In this document: positions 47,247 to 59,703 of the stretch, in pieces
Layout of the letters: each line of letters opens with the position of its first letter
Numbering within the stretch: position 1 is the first letter of the stretch
NCBI GenBank assembly: GCA_018292915.2
Contig: JACVVK020000215.1
Span: 423,501 to 487,500, forward strand
Direction of reading: 5' to 3'
Source of the DNA: Batillaria attramentaria
Lineage: Eukaryota; Mollusca; Gastropoda; Batillariidae
DNA: 64,000 bases
Notes under the pieces: model-generated
What the model saw: only the letters and a program-made list of their open reading frames with translations
The model's database searches: none
What the model was told of the DNA's origin: nothing
Position numbers and translations under genes: made by a program

Positions 47247-47941
47247 ATGTGAACTCAGGTAAATGTCAGTTTTTGTTTTTTCTCTCTCCCCCCCCCCCCC
47301 CCCCCACCTCCGACCAACCCGCTTCAGTCCGCAGTGTCAGTTGTGGTCACACCGCCGTGACAGCACTGGTTTTCACTGTATTGTTGGCATCGTTGTGGCG
47401 ACTGTGTTCGCTGTCTACATATAACTTTAGCACTGTTATTCTACGCGATGCACTGATGGTATTGATGCCATAAAGTTTTGTATCAGTTATCCATGATCTG
47501 ATAGTCTGTAGTACCTCTGAGCTAGCAAGACAACACACGGAATGTACGAACGATAACTCTCGCCAATCAACTATGGCGGAAACCATGCTGCTCGGTGGAT
47601 GTACGGTGGAGACAGTAAACTCAGTGTCTGCGTATTGTGCTATGGGCCAGGGCTTGAAAAGATTCGAGGACGTGACATGAGTGTATGACACTTTCTACAT
47701 TATACTTATGATACGTTTTCCTTGTAATACTGTCTATCTGACTTCTTGTAACCGAGTAAGTCAAGTTGCAGGCGTTTGTTTACATGCATGCGCACACACA
47801 AACTTGTATACGATGTCAGATTGAGGACTGGGTTGGTGTTCAACTTAAGACGTATTGTGCTGGATCCCATAGCTTTTAAACCCACCTTTCTCCGTGTTTT
47901 TCATCCCGCTCCTTGTACACAGAAGACACTGAACTGGGGGG

Positions 47942-47980
<39 letters not shown>

Positions 47981-48224
47981 TGAGCTGCTGATGCAGCTTG
48001 GACCCCTCGTTGCTAATGTAGCTTGGATGCCTTGGTACTTTTACCACGCTGTCGACACTGTGGATGTCCTTTTTGATTGTGGCAACTGTGTTGGCTGCAG
48101 TGTATGTTTACATACATGCTTGATGCCATTCTGTCTTAGGGTAGTGTTGAAATGCGCATACGCAGGTACATGTACATACACACACACAACATACACTGAC
48201 ACACTTACACATGGACACGCACGT

Positions 48225-48262
<38 letters not shown>

Positions 48263-48760
48263 CTGAACTGATGAGTCAGTATATTGGCAACTTCAGCAGC
48301 CCAACTTTCACAGCTTTTGGGTTGCAAAGCAGGTATACAGGCAGATGTTCTCAGCCTGATATATATATATACTTTTGCGTTAATAGATATTTGTTTGTAG
48401 CAGTACTGTATTTGAACCATATTGGGGCTTTTGTGTCCTGGTTTTGTTTTTGTTTGGTTTTGTTTTGTTTTGTTTTTTTGTTTGGTTTTGTTTTTCTGTA
48501 GTTTTCATGGAGTTTTGCTTCAGGTGTGTACCCTCTTTGGGTACTGTCGTTGGTTACTTAGTTTTGTCTTGTACTGTTATTTCTGTTTGCTTGTGTTTTT
48601 TGGCTTTTGTTGTTGTTGTTGTTGTTTTTTTGTCAGTTATGTTTGTACTATGGAAAACTGGGCAATATGGATGTTACAGCCGCACATATGATATCACAGG
48701 AACTGGATACTATAACCTTTTGGTATACTTGGAATGGGGTTATACACGGTATGAATAAGT
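47247..48760. other. 1.5-kb spacer between LINE ORF1 and ORF2
   Basis: The spacer is far longer than in typical L1 elements. It holds a poly-C tract (47288-47305), (CA)n tracts at about 47944-47977 and about 48178-48260, and TTTTGTTTTG repeats at 48440-48500. No conserved open frame. It may be an insertion or a lineage-specific spacer. Confidence 0.6.
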
Positions 48761-51700
48761 ATGGCTAGTTTAAGAATATGTTCTATGAACTGCCAAGGAC
48801 TAGGAAACCTGCACAAAAGGAGAGATGTATTTAATTTCCTGCATAAAAAAGATTTTTCAATTTGCTTTTTACAAGACACACACTTTGACCCGAAACAAGA
48901 AAAGCATATTAGATCAGAATGGGGCTACACATGCTACTTTGCATCACATAATACACAGTCAAGAGGGGTGGTAATTTTATTTCAGAATAATTTTGAATTT
49001 AAAATAAAAAAGGTATGTAGAGATCCAAAAGGGAACTTTATTATGATATCAGTTGACACCATGGGCAAGACACTTTTACTTGTGAACATTTATGGACCTA
49101 ACAGAGATAGCCCTAGTTTTTATGAAGATATTAGAAAATATGCTCAGGAATTCAATATTCAAAATATTATTATGGGGGGAGATTGGAATCTTGTAATGGA
49201 TCCACACTTCGACTACTACAATTACAAACATGTAAACAACCCTAGATCACAGGAGAAAGTATTAGAAATGATAGATAGTCTAGAACTGGTTGATGTGTGG
49301 CGAAATCTAAACCCTGAAGTGAGGCGTTACACCTGGAGAAGACCAACACCTCTACAACAAAGCAGACTGGATTTTTTTTTAACAACCGAAACTCTTTTGG
49401 GTAATACCACCGACACAGATATATTGAATTTGGCTATCGAACAGACCACTCAATGATCACGCTAACTGACTTTTGGAAAAGAACCTTACAGAAATACATT
49501 TTGGAAATTTAATAGTTCATTATTAAGAGACAAACAGTATGTGAAAGAAGTTAATAACGTGATAAACAACACTATTGAGCAGTACGCAGTGATGCCATAC
49601 AATAGATCAATGTTAAAAAATGTAAGCGGGGATCAGCTACAACTTAGTATTTCAGAACAACTATTCCTGGACGTTTTATTGATGGAAATTAGAGGCAAAA
49701 GCATTGCATACTCGTCAATGAAGAAGAAGAAAAACCAAGAAGCAGAAATCACTCTGGAAAAAGAAATAAATGAAATTGAAAGGAAAACTGATAAAAATAC
49801 TGAAGATATCCAATATTTGAATAATAAAAAGAGCGAATTAAAAGCCATCCGAGAGAAAAGACTGGAAGGGGTGCTATTACGTTCTAAGGCAAGATGGGTG
49901 GCAGATGGAGAGAAGGTTAGTAGCTATTTTTGTGGGCTAGAAAAAAGACATTATATTAACAAGCAGATGATGAAATTAATTAGTGACGACGGCCTAGTCT
50001 TGCATGAAACTGAGGACATTGTGAAAGAGGTTAAAAAGTTTTACGAAACACTTTACACAGAAAGAGAGGTAGAAAGCTGTGAGATAGAAAAATTAGTTAA
50101 AATTCCAAAGCTGACTTCAGAGGAGACAGAAAGGCTAGAAGGGAAAATAACTTTTGAAGAAGCTGGTAAAGCACTAAAGAATATGACAAATGGCAAAAGC
50201 CCGGGAACGGATGGATTTACCGCGGAATTTTTTAAATTTTTCTGGGGGAAAATAGGCCACTTTGTAGTAAGAGCCTTGAATTGTTCATTTGATTCTGGAG
50301 AACTGTCATCTCCACAAAAAGAAGGCCTTATTGTATGTCTGCCAAAAGGGGACAAACCAAGAGAGTACATAAAGAATTGGCGTCCTATCTCACTTTTGAA
50401 TGTTGTTTATAAAATAGGGTCCACTTGCATTGCTAATAGGATCAAAACAGTTCTACCATTACTTATTAGTCTAGATCAGACTGGCTTTGTACCAGAAAGA
50501 TACATTGGGGATAATATTAGACTGATATATGATATAGTAGCACATTTGAATCATAAGAACCTTCCTGGCCTTTTGCTTAGCCTTGATTTTGAGAAGGCGT
50601 TCGATTCCATTAATTGGAACTTTATGCGGAAAGTATTAAAAAGTTTTGGATTTGGCCACGACATCTGTCATTGGATTGATGTTTTCTATAAAAATATTAA
50701 GTCAACTATTCTAGTAAATGGGACTGTGTCAGAGTGGTTTAGTATTCAGCGCGGTTGTCGACAGGGTGACCCCGTCTCACCGTATCTCTTCGTATTGTGT
50801 GCAGAAATCCTGGCCTTAATGGTAAAAGAAAATAAGGAAATTAAAGGAATAACTATTGGTGACACAGAACATAAAATAGCACAGTTTGCTGATGATACTC
50901 AGGTTTTATTAAAAGGGGATAAAAGCTCTTTTGAACATGTAATGAAAACAATAGAAACATTTGGCAAGAAATCAGGACTATACCTAAACTATGACAAGAC
51001 AGATGTACTATGGTTAGGCAGCAAAAAAAGCTCTAAAATTAAATACCTACAACACCTCAAGTTAAATTGGAACCCAGAAAAAATTAAAATCCTGGGAATT
51101 TGGTTCACTAATGACCTACAGAACATGCACCACTTTAACTATACACAAAAATACATTGAAATCAAAACTTTGATGAAAATTTGGCTTAAAAGACCTATAA
51201 CACCACTAGGTAGAGTGGCAGTATTAAAATCATTGATACTGTCAAAGTTAAGTTACCTCTGGATGCTGCTCCCAAACCCCCCAGACCAGTATATATTAGA
51301 TCTACAAAAGTTGTGTTTCAGATTTGTTTGGAATAAGAAACCAGATCGTATTAGTCGTAAGCTAGCAACTAAACAGGTCCAGAACGGCGGACTGGGCATA
51401 CCAGACATTAAGCATTTCATTAAATCATTAAAGATCTCTTGGATTAGAAAGCTTGGCACCTCCAACCACAAGTGGAAAGACATTGTAATGTTTGTATATC
51501 CTAGATTAAAAAACCTAAACAAATTGGGTCCAAACCTATATAAAAGCAGCCATTGGGATAATCTATTTTGGAGGGACACTATGTGCGCATACAAAGAATT
51601 CAGGCAAAAAATAGTGTTAGATACACAAGAGGAACTGCTAGCAGAACCACTGTTTCTGAATGAGAATATCCAAGTTGGAGGGAAATGTATTTTCTATGCT

Positions 51701-52534
51701 AACTGGATGGAGAAAGGTGTGTGGAAGATTGGACATTTACTTGAGGAGGGTGGAAGTTTTTTGTCTTGTGCGCATTTCAAAACAAAATACTCACTTAGTA
51801 CAGACTTTTTGACATACACAGGATGTATATATGCAGTTAGAAAATACATACACTCACTAAATGAAAATATTGAAAACAATATTGTTACAGATATACCAAA
51901 ATCTTTGAAAAGAATTTACTCTGTACGCAAAGGATCAAAGCTGTACTATGAAACATTTATGGAAGACCACAAAATCCCAAAGTTTTGCACCAAATGGCAG
52001 ACAAAACTCAACTCCCAACTAGACTGGATAGTAATTTTACGAAAAGTACAAAAAATTCAAGATATTAAGTTAAAATGGCTCCAGTTAAGAATTGTCCATC
52101 GTATTTTAGGAACAAATATTGTATTGAAAGGGATGGGAATAGAAAATAGTGAAATGTGTACATTTTGTAACAAACATAGAGAAACAATTGAACACATATT
52201 CTGGTACTGTCATAGGACAAACGCCTTTTGGAAAGAATTAGAAAATATAATCCATGAGAAATGTGGACATGTACAAGCTTTTACTTTTAATGAAAACATT
52301 GTACTGTTTGGATGTGATGCCAATTTTAAAACTGATCAGGTATTGGACCTTATTATACTTCTGGCAAAATCCTTCATTTTCAAATGTAAAACACAGAAAC
52401 GAGATCTTAATATTGCATTGTTTAAAAAAGCATTGAAAGAGAGGTATGAAGTTGAAAAAATGAGCGCAAATATTAAAATGGAGTATATGAGATTTTTCAC
52501 CAACTGGACCTACTATACTGGCATGTTTCTTTGA
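48761..52534 (+). CDS. L1-type LINE ORF2: endonuclease + reverse transcriptase, two compensating frameshifts
   Basis: The endonuclease part reads ICSMNCQGLGN, FLQDTHFD, VNIYGPN, GGDWNLVMDP and SRLDFFLT. It leaves frame near 49428 (GAATTTGG), continues one frame back with GYRTDHSMITLT, and returns to the original frame at a TTTT run near 49472, where GKEPYRNTFWKFN follows. The two single-base indels cancel, so 3,774 bp would encode about 1,257 residues. The RT part shows NGKSPGTDGF, NWRPISLLNVVYKI, LSLDFEKAFDSINW, RGCRQGDPVSPYLF and FADDTQVLL. The C-terminus has CTFCNKHRETIEHIFWYC, a CX2CX7HX4C motif typical of L1. All catalytic motifs are intact by eye, so this is a young copy made inactive only by the small shifts, unless these are sequencing errors. 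Confidence 0.88.
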
Positions 52535-52952
52535 AACAATACTTAAAAAAAAAAAAGTATAAATAGAATAGAGAATTAGACCACTTATGCTAGACATAAA
52601 TGTATGTGTATGCACGTCTGTGTATGTATGTGAATGTATAGATGTGTGTGTATGCGTATGTGCTGTATGTATGCATATAGATAGGTATACATTTGTCTGT
52701 GTCGTTACAGGTGCCAGTGTAAATATATACATCCATATGTTAAGAGTAGATAAATTTGCCTATATTGGTACAGTCGTATAGTCGTATATTGTGATGCTGT
52801 GCAGCCATGTGCCCAACCAAAAAGAAGAAAATAAAAAAAAAGAAAAGAAATTTCTTTATATATATGATATACATTATGTTATAATGTTACATTGAAAAAG
52901 AAAGAAAGAAAGAAAGAAAGTTGTTGAATGGCAGTTCTGTATTTTGGATTGT

Positions 52953-54137
52953 CTAAAACGGCGCCCTCGAAGCCTTCAGGAGAGTGAGTGCGGCAGCTGC
53001 TACAGGAGCGGCAGAACCCACTGCGTTCGGGAGAAGTGATCCCAGAGTAGCGGCCTCGGCAGTTGCAGCCAATCCGGTTGCAGTTACTCCGACCGTTGCA
53101 CCTGTCCCGGTTGCCGCCGCAAACCCAGTGGCTGCAGCGGTTCCACCGGTTGCGGCTGCGCAAGCAGTTGCAGCGGTTCCCCCGGTTGCGGTTGCGCAAG
53201 CAATTGCAGCTGTTCCGGTCGTTGCAGCCAGTCCGGTGGCCGCAGCTGTTCCAGCGGTTGCAGTTGCTCCAGCAGTTGCAGCTGTTCCAGTCGTTGCAGC
53301 CAGTCCGGTTGCTGCAACTGTTCCAGCGGCTGCAGTTGCTCCAGCAGTTGCAGCTGTTCCAGTCGTTGCAGCCAGTCCAGTTGCTGCAGCTGTTCCAGCG
53401 GTTCCGGCCGTTGCAGCCGTTCCAGCTGTTGCTGCTGTTCCTGCCGTTGCGGCTGTTCCAGCGGTTCCGGCAGTTGCAGCCGTTCCGGCGACCGCTGCCG
53501 TTTCACACAACAGTTCAGCCAACACCCCTGAGTAGCCTAGCGCCCCTACTCCAAGAGCTCCTGTTGCGATAACGGACAGACCAAGAATCGCCCAGTTCTT
53601 CGCTGTATTGTTGGCTTCCAGCTGCTGGACGAAAGGGTTGGCTGCTGTGTCGTTTCTGTCTGCTTGGCGTTCTCTTGCCTCAATCTGGTGTTGACTCAAG
53701 GGGCGTGCAAAACGCAGACCGCCGTTATGCTGAACCAAACTTTTCGCCAGGCTGAAGAAATCGTGGATCTGGGCCTGCCGGTCTACCATGTTGTTAAAGA
53801 CGACCCATCGATGGCCGCATTCCGCGAGCACTCGCTTCAGACGGTCTGGGAAACTCTGCAGGAGCTGATCTCTCGTCATGGCCGTGTTTTCCATCAGCAA
53901 GATGTCCCCGTGCGTGAGCACCACGATCATACTTCTCGTTATGTCGTGCGCGGGACCGTAGTAGATTTTCATGCGCTCGTAGATCTTGAAATCTGTTTCA
54001 GTGTATTTACCTCTCAACGGCACGACGTACAGAGGAACAAGAGGAGCGTTGGTCAGCCCCGGAGCCCTGTCCAGGATTTCTCTAGCGATGGTCTCGTGTT
54101 GAGTGGATGTGTCGTCGAAACCAGGGGTGTCCATTAC
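52953..54137 (-). CDS. GIMAP-like gene, last coding exon (G3-G4, membrane helix, repeat tail)
   Basis: The exon is entered by the acceptor GGTTTCAG and begins with VMDTPGFDD. It holds the AIG1 conserved box, the G4-like LTHGD and the FNN segment. An acidic/basic linker (QIEARERQADRND) comes next, then the membrane helix and the repeat tail, ending at a stop at 52953-52955. The exon is followed closely on the genomic side by the 3' end of the L1 LINE at about 52850, so the 3' untranslated region is either short or shared with LINE sequence. No clear AATAAA was seen. Confidence 0.82.
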   Translation of the reverse strand, partial: VMDTPGFDDTSTQHETIAREILDRAPGLTNAPLVPLYVVPLRGKYTETDFKIYERMKIYYGPAHDITRSMIVVLTHGDILLMENTAMTRDQLLQSFPDRLKRVLAECGHRWVVFNNMVDRQAQIHDFFSLAKSLVQHNGGLRFARPLSQHQIEARERQADRNDTAANPFVQQLEANNTAKNWAILGLSVIATGALGVGALGYSGVLAELLCETAAVAGTAATAGTAGTAATAGTAATAGTAATAGTAGTAAATGLAATTGTAATAGATAAAGTVAATGLAATTGTAATAGATATAGTAAATGLAATTGTAAIACATATGGTAATACAAATGGTAAATGFAAATGTGATVGVTATGLAATAEAATLGSLLPNAVGSAAPVAAAALTLLKASRAPF

Positions 54138-55031
54138 CTGAAACCGGTACACGACTTAAAGGTCAAAGCCCGCATGTAAAAGTTGAGGTTAGGGATTTTA
54201 GCCCAGGGTTAGAGTCTAACCTCGAATTAAACTAGGGTTAAATTTTCTGTTGGTGGTTGTTGTTGTTGTTGTTGCTGTTGTTGTTTAACCAGGAAGCGGT
54301 TCCACCATGGTGCCTGAGCCGTCAGAGAAGGATTTTTTTTCCTACCTTTCTTCGCTTCCTTTCTTTTAAATTTTGTTTTGGGTTTCTTTTGTCCTAGTCT
54401 GGGTTAGGCCCGTAGCCGTGGGTTAAATTAACCTCGACTTTTACATGCGGGCCCTGCAATCTCAACAACAACAAAAAACCACAACAGTGTGGTATTTTTG
54501 TTTGTTTGTTTGTTTGTTTGTTTGTTTGTTTGTTTGTTGTTGCTTTCAAACTATCCGACTGTGCAACATTCTTTGAGGCTACAGTCCATTCCAGAACAGA
54601 CTGGGGCTCGAGAAAGCAAGTCGTATTTCTCTTATATTAGAGGCCACAAAGTCACGAAAACGGTCGCAAAGGCCAAGTGAAACATCCTTCTATCTGGCAA
54701 ACAGACTTACAGCTTCGAAAGCGGCAGTTTGCCATCTCGAGTCAGCGGCGTTGCTAACATTGAGGCTTGAAGTTGAAGAAAACCTCGGTATCTCTGCTTA
54801 GTCTCACCTGTACAATCTCGCCATTCCATCTTCGGCTCTCTAGATGGCACGTTGTGGTCTCCGAGCACAGAAAATCAGACACAGCGAACCTGTTGCTCCC
54901 CGTGAGTTTGTTGCACAGTGAGCTCTTCCCACTTCCTGTCTTGCCCAAAGGTAGCAGGCAGAACGAGGCAGGACCTGTCAGCAAAATACGTGAAAAATCG
55001 TGTCAAGTGTTTATCGTGTGAGAGTATAGTT

Positions 55032-55094
<63 letters not shown>

Positions 55095-55282
55095 AGTTGT
55101 TGTTGGTGTTGTTTTTTCGTGAGTGTGTAATTTAGATGGTTGTTACATAATTATCTACCATCAAACGTTGCTGACCAAATCCGTGGCGCCTACAGCTAGG
55201 CCTTTTTATGAAATGACGGTAGATGTTTATCAAAAAGCAAAGCCCGGAAAAAAAAAACAGACAGACAAACGGTGCTTAGATC

Positions 55283-55330
<48 letters not shown>

Positions 55331-58300
55331 TTATGAAGCCATTCTTTGTATAGTAGATGTTTGCTGCTTTGCTGTGGAACTGATGTGGTGTCGCGATTCT
55401 TTTGTTTGCAGTTAGCTTTCTGTCTCTGATATACATATACTAGTATCAGACAAGGGTACACGAATTGTGGGTTTTTTTGTTTTTTTTTTCTCTTTTTTAA
55501 TGCCTTGTCTGCAGTCTCTCATGGACAAATATATACACTATACTGTGGCTCATACATGAGCGATGCATGGCCCTACTGATCTGCAAGACTGTGTTTACGT
55601 TAGGCATTCCTCAGCAGATTCTCGTACATTCTGAAGACCAGGTCCCTCAAGTGGAGCCTGTTACGCCAAGCCCTCAGTGTGTGGTTTGTGTATGTTCTGT
55701 GTATCTTCTGGTCGTACGGCTCATCATACCAAGCCGCTGGAGTAGATACCGCATTGTGACTGTCCTTGTGATTACACCCACACGATTTGGACTAAACTGT
55801 GATCACGTTGGATTATTTGACTGGACTACTGCACCACATTGTGCTCCGACGTTCATTTATTGTGTGCATCTGTGCCTAGTCACTTCTGTGGCAATAGACG
55901 CTGGATAGACATTATAAGTCGGGACAAACCGTGTATCGGTAGTGACAGTTAATCTCCCGGAACCGACACCTTGTGTGGATGTGAGTAGAGTTCATTTTTC
56001 TTTTCTTTTCTTTTCTTCGTCAGTCTCACGTACTGCTAGTCTATACGGCCGTATTTTACAGGCCAGAGAACTGCTGCATTTATTGTATTGTGACAATTTG
56101 TATTATTGTTTGTCTCATTAATTTCATCAATTACTCACTACCTATAAGGTTAACAAACATGGCTCACAAACAAACGAGGCTTCACATAGGACACCTAAAT
56201 GTATATCATTTATTCAATAAAATGTCGGATATATATCACTGCTTCTTAACGAGCCGAATCCGTTCCACATATTCGGTATTTCGGAGACACGGCTGCACGT
56301 TGATATTTCTGACGAAGCCATCAGTATACCACGTTTTTCTGTCTTTAGACGAGACCCGTCAGAACCTGGAGAAACAGGTCTAGCTGTATATGTGCACGAT
56401 TCCATCCGGGGTATTACACGCAGACGTACCGATATTGAAACTAAAGAGGTTGAGTGTATCTGGATTGAGCTGAAGACCCCCCAAACAATCCCTTTACTAG
56501 TGGGATTCTTGTATCGCAACCCTGCTTCCACCCTCGAGTGGTACGACAGTTTTTTAGCTATGTGCGACAAAATCAGCGCGCGTAATACAGATATCCTCCT
56601 CATGGGTGACTTCAACATCGATATGCTGAAGACCCACCTTGCGTGGGATTCCACTACCACCCTACTTGGTCTGCAACAACTAGTCAGCTCTCCTACACGC
56701 ATTACAGCAACAACTTCTACACTTATCGATCATATCTATACCAACAAACCACAAGCAGTAAGTGATGTAAACGTCGGTACCCTTAGTATCAGTGATCATT
56801 TCCCCGTCAGCTGCATCTGGTCAGCAAAACTACCTAAACTAAAAAAATATGAACACACTTGTATCACATATAGAACGTTTAAACGTTTCAGCGAAAAGAA
56901 TTTCCTCTCTGACTTAGGCGAAGCCCCTTTTTCGGATGTCTATAATGAAAACGACCCCGACTGCGCTCTCGCCAAATGGCATGAAATATTTCTTAACGTA
57001 CTGAACAAGCATGCACCTTTACGGCAAAAGCGAGTGAAGAATACAACGCCTCCACCGTGGTTAAATCAAAGCATTATTCAAGCCATGAAGTATAGGGACG
57101 AACTCCGTAGTCAAAAGTGCTTCGCTCAATACAAACGTGAACGAAACCGCGTAAGGGGATTAGTGCGACAAGCACAGAAATCCTTCATAGACAAGCTCCT
57201 TCAGCAGGAGAGGGACGTGTCGTCACTGTGGCGTGCCATGAATGTTGTGACCGGAGGCAATGGCAAAAAATCCCTAAACATTCCTCCTAATCTGTCTCCT
57301 AACAAATTTAACGAACATTTTCTGTCCGTTGCGGAGTCCCTAGCCCCACCCCGAAGTGAAAGTGAGCCCTACACATGCTCCAACCCACTGGTGAACTTTT
57401 GCACGGTAAGAACCAATAAGTCCAAGCCCTTCCTCATTCCGCCAATTGCCGTGCACGAAGTCGGTACGTACATCAGTTCAATGCAAAACAAGAAGTCGGC
57501 AGGACCCGACGAAATTAGTCCAAAAATATTAAAGTTGTCTCTCCCTTTTATCGTTGATTCACTGACATACATCTACAACTTATGCATCAAACAAAATGTA
57601 TTTCCACAGAATCTAAAGAACGCGAAAGTCATTCCCATTCCCAAAACAAAAGACGTGTCTGATATCAACAGTTACAGACCCATCTCCCTATTGTCTGTTC
57701 TATCCAAACCACTTGAGCGTCATGTCCATAAGCATCTAACAGAATATCTCACTAGTCACCGTCTCTTTTATCCATTACAATCCGGATTTCGGCCGAACCA
57801 TTCCTGCCACACAGCCTTGGCGCGCATCACGGACACTTGGTTATCAGCAATGAACAATTCACAGTTGACTGGGACAGTCTTTATAGATCTGAAAAAAGCG
57901 TTTGACCTTGTAAATCATAACATACTTCTCAGCAAATTAAAACTATATTTTGGCACCTATACACCTACCACCATCTCATACAATAACATCGACGTGCCGT
58001 CATCTCACAGTGAGTGTGAAAATTCATCTCAGTCCGATCCTGACACCACTTTGTTCTTTAGATCTTATCTTAGTGATAGGCATCAAAAAGTTTTCATAAA
58101 TGGTACGTACTCCTCCAACGGTCTTGTAACGTGTGGTGTACCCCAAGGCTCTGTCCTGGGGCCACTCCTTTTCAGTCTTTTTATCAACGACCTGCCGCTA
58201 CATCTAAGCGGCGACAAGCTTTCCTGTGACCTATTTGCGGATGACGCAACACTGCACACCCCAGACAAAAACATCAGTACCGTAAACGAACGTCTGCAAA

Positions 58301-59625
58301 TAGGTCTAAATGAAGTGTCTGATTGGTGTACCAACAACGCCATGATCCTCAATCCAAAGAAAACCGAGTGCATGGTAGTAACCACACGCCAAAGACATCA
58401 GCTCAGTCCGCTTACACTCAACCTGTCGGTCCAGAACCAGCCTGTAATCCAAGTAAAGGAACATCGCTTGCTGGGGGTTATTGTCGACTGTCAGTTAAAG
58501 TGGCAATCCCATATCAACTCCGTTTGTAAGTCGGTCTCTAGAAACTTGTTCTTACTCTCTAAACTGAAACATCTGATTGACGTTGACGCTCGAAAACTCT
58601 TTTATAACGCCCACATCAGGTCCCATATTGACTATGCCTCAACACTATGGGACGGAAGTAGCGAAGTCCACTTGAAAAGATTAAACTCCCTACACAGAAG
58701 AGCGGCGAAACAGATCCTCCCCGACCCGAACCTGTCTACCGATGAAAGAATGAAAAAACTAGAAATGCTTCCTCTCACAAAACACCTGGAATTTAACAAA
58801 CTAGTACTGATGTTTAAAGTTTGGAGGGGGGATCTACCGGAGTACCTCTGCAACTTTTTCTCTGCTTTAAACTCCAGGTATTCTACTCACAGGCTGAACT
58901 TTATCACCCCGCGCCCCCGAATTGATATTTTTAAATCCAGCCTGTCTTTCTCAGGTCCCTCCCTATGGAATAATCTCCCCCTCGCAGTTAAATCTGCACC
59001 GTCGCTCTCCTCGTTCAAGGAGAGCCTTCTCAAATATTTACTCTCATGCTCGGATCCCTGAATGTTCTGCCGTGTGTACCCTCGATGTTGCTTGATAACA
59101 GTTATAGGTTTTTCAATGTGTTAAAAGATCCATGTCTCCATGCGCCTGCGTGTTCTGTTGTATGTATCCTGGATGTTACATTTTAGCAATTATAGGTCTT
59201 GTTTAAGCACATGTAGTTGAAAGATTGTCTCCACACACCTAAGTATACTAGCGTTTACAGGTTTTATTTAGGTAGTTGAGCGTTTTAGAGCACGACCTGT
59301 AACATCTTGCCTGTACATGTCAGACTGATATTCTCACGCTGACTTGGTTTATCTTACGTTTAGTCTACTAGTTTGTTTGTTTGTTTGTTTTTATTTTTGT
59401 TTTGTCTTGTTTTTGTCTTTTTTTTCATTCTACTGTTTTGCTTGTTTTTTTTCTTTGTTTTTTTTTTTGTTTTTTTTGTTGTTGTTTTTTTGGGGGGTCT
59501 CCTGCCTCTGCCTTAGTTTTACATTTTCATTTTGTAGTCTAGCAACGGCAAATTATAAACTGGCACATGTGCTACAATTTCTACCGTTGAAAAATAAAGT
59601 TTCATTGTCATTGTCATTGTCATTG

Positions 59626-59703
<78 letters not shown>

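Larger units (their letters stand above)
46000..52850 (+). mobile_element. L1-clade LINE, nearly complete
   Basis: The element carries a 5' untranslated part, ORF1 (46305-47246), a 1.5-kb spacer, ORF2 (48761-52534) with apurinic-type endonuclease, reverse transcriptase and a C-terminal Cys/His motif, and a 3' part with A-rich ends near 52540-52555 and 52818-52850. The two-ORF layout with coiled-coil ORF1 fits L1/Tx1-like elements. The exact 5' border and target-site duplications were not found, so the ends given are approximate. Confidence 0.8.

Noticed and set aside
52984..53572. Long Ala/Val/Pro or Leu/Gln-rich frames on the + strand
   Set aside because: They are the antisense of the Ala/Thr/Gly repeat in the GIMAP-like exon.
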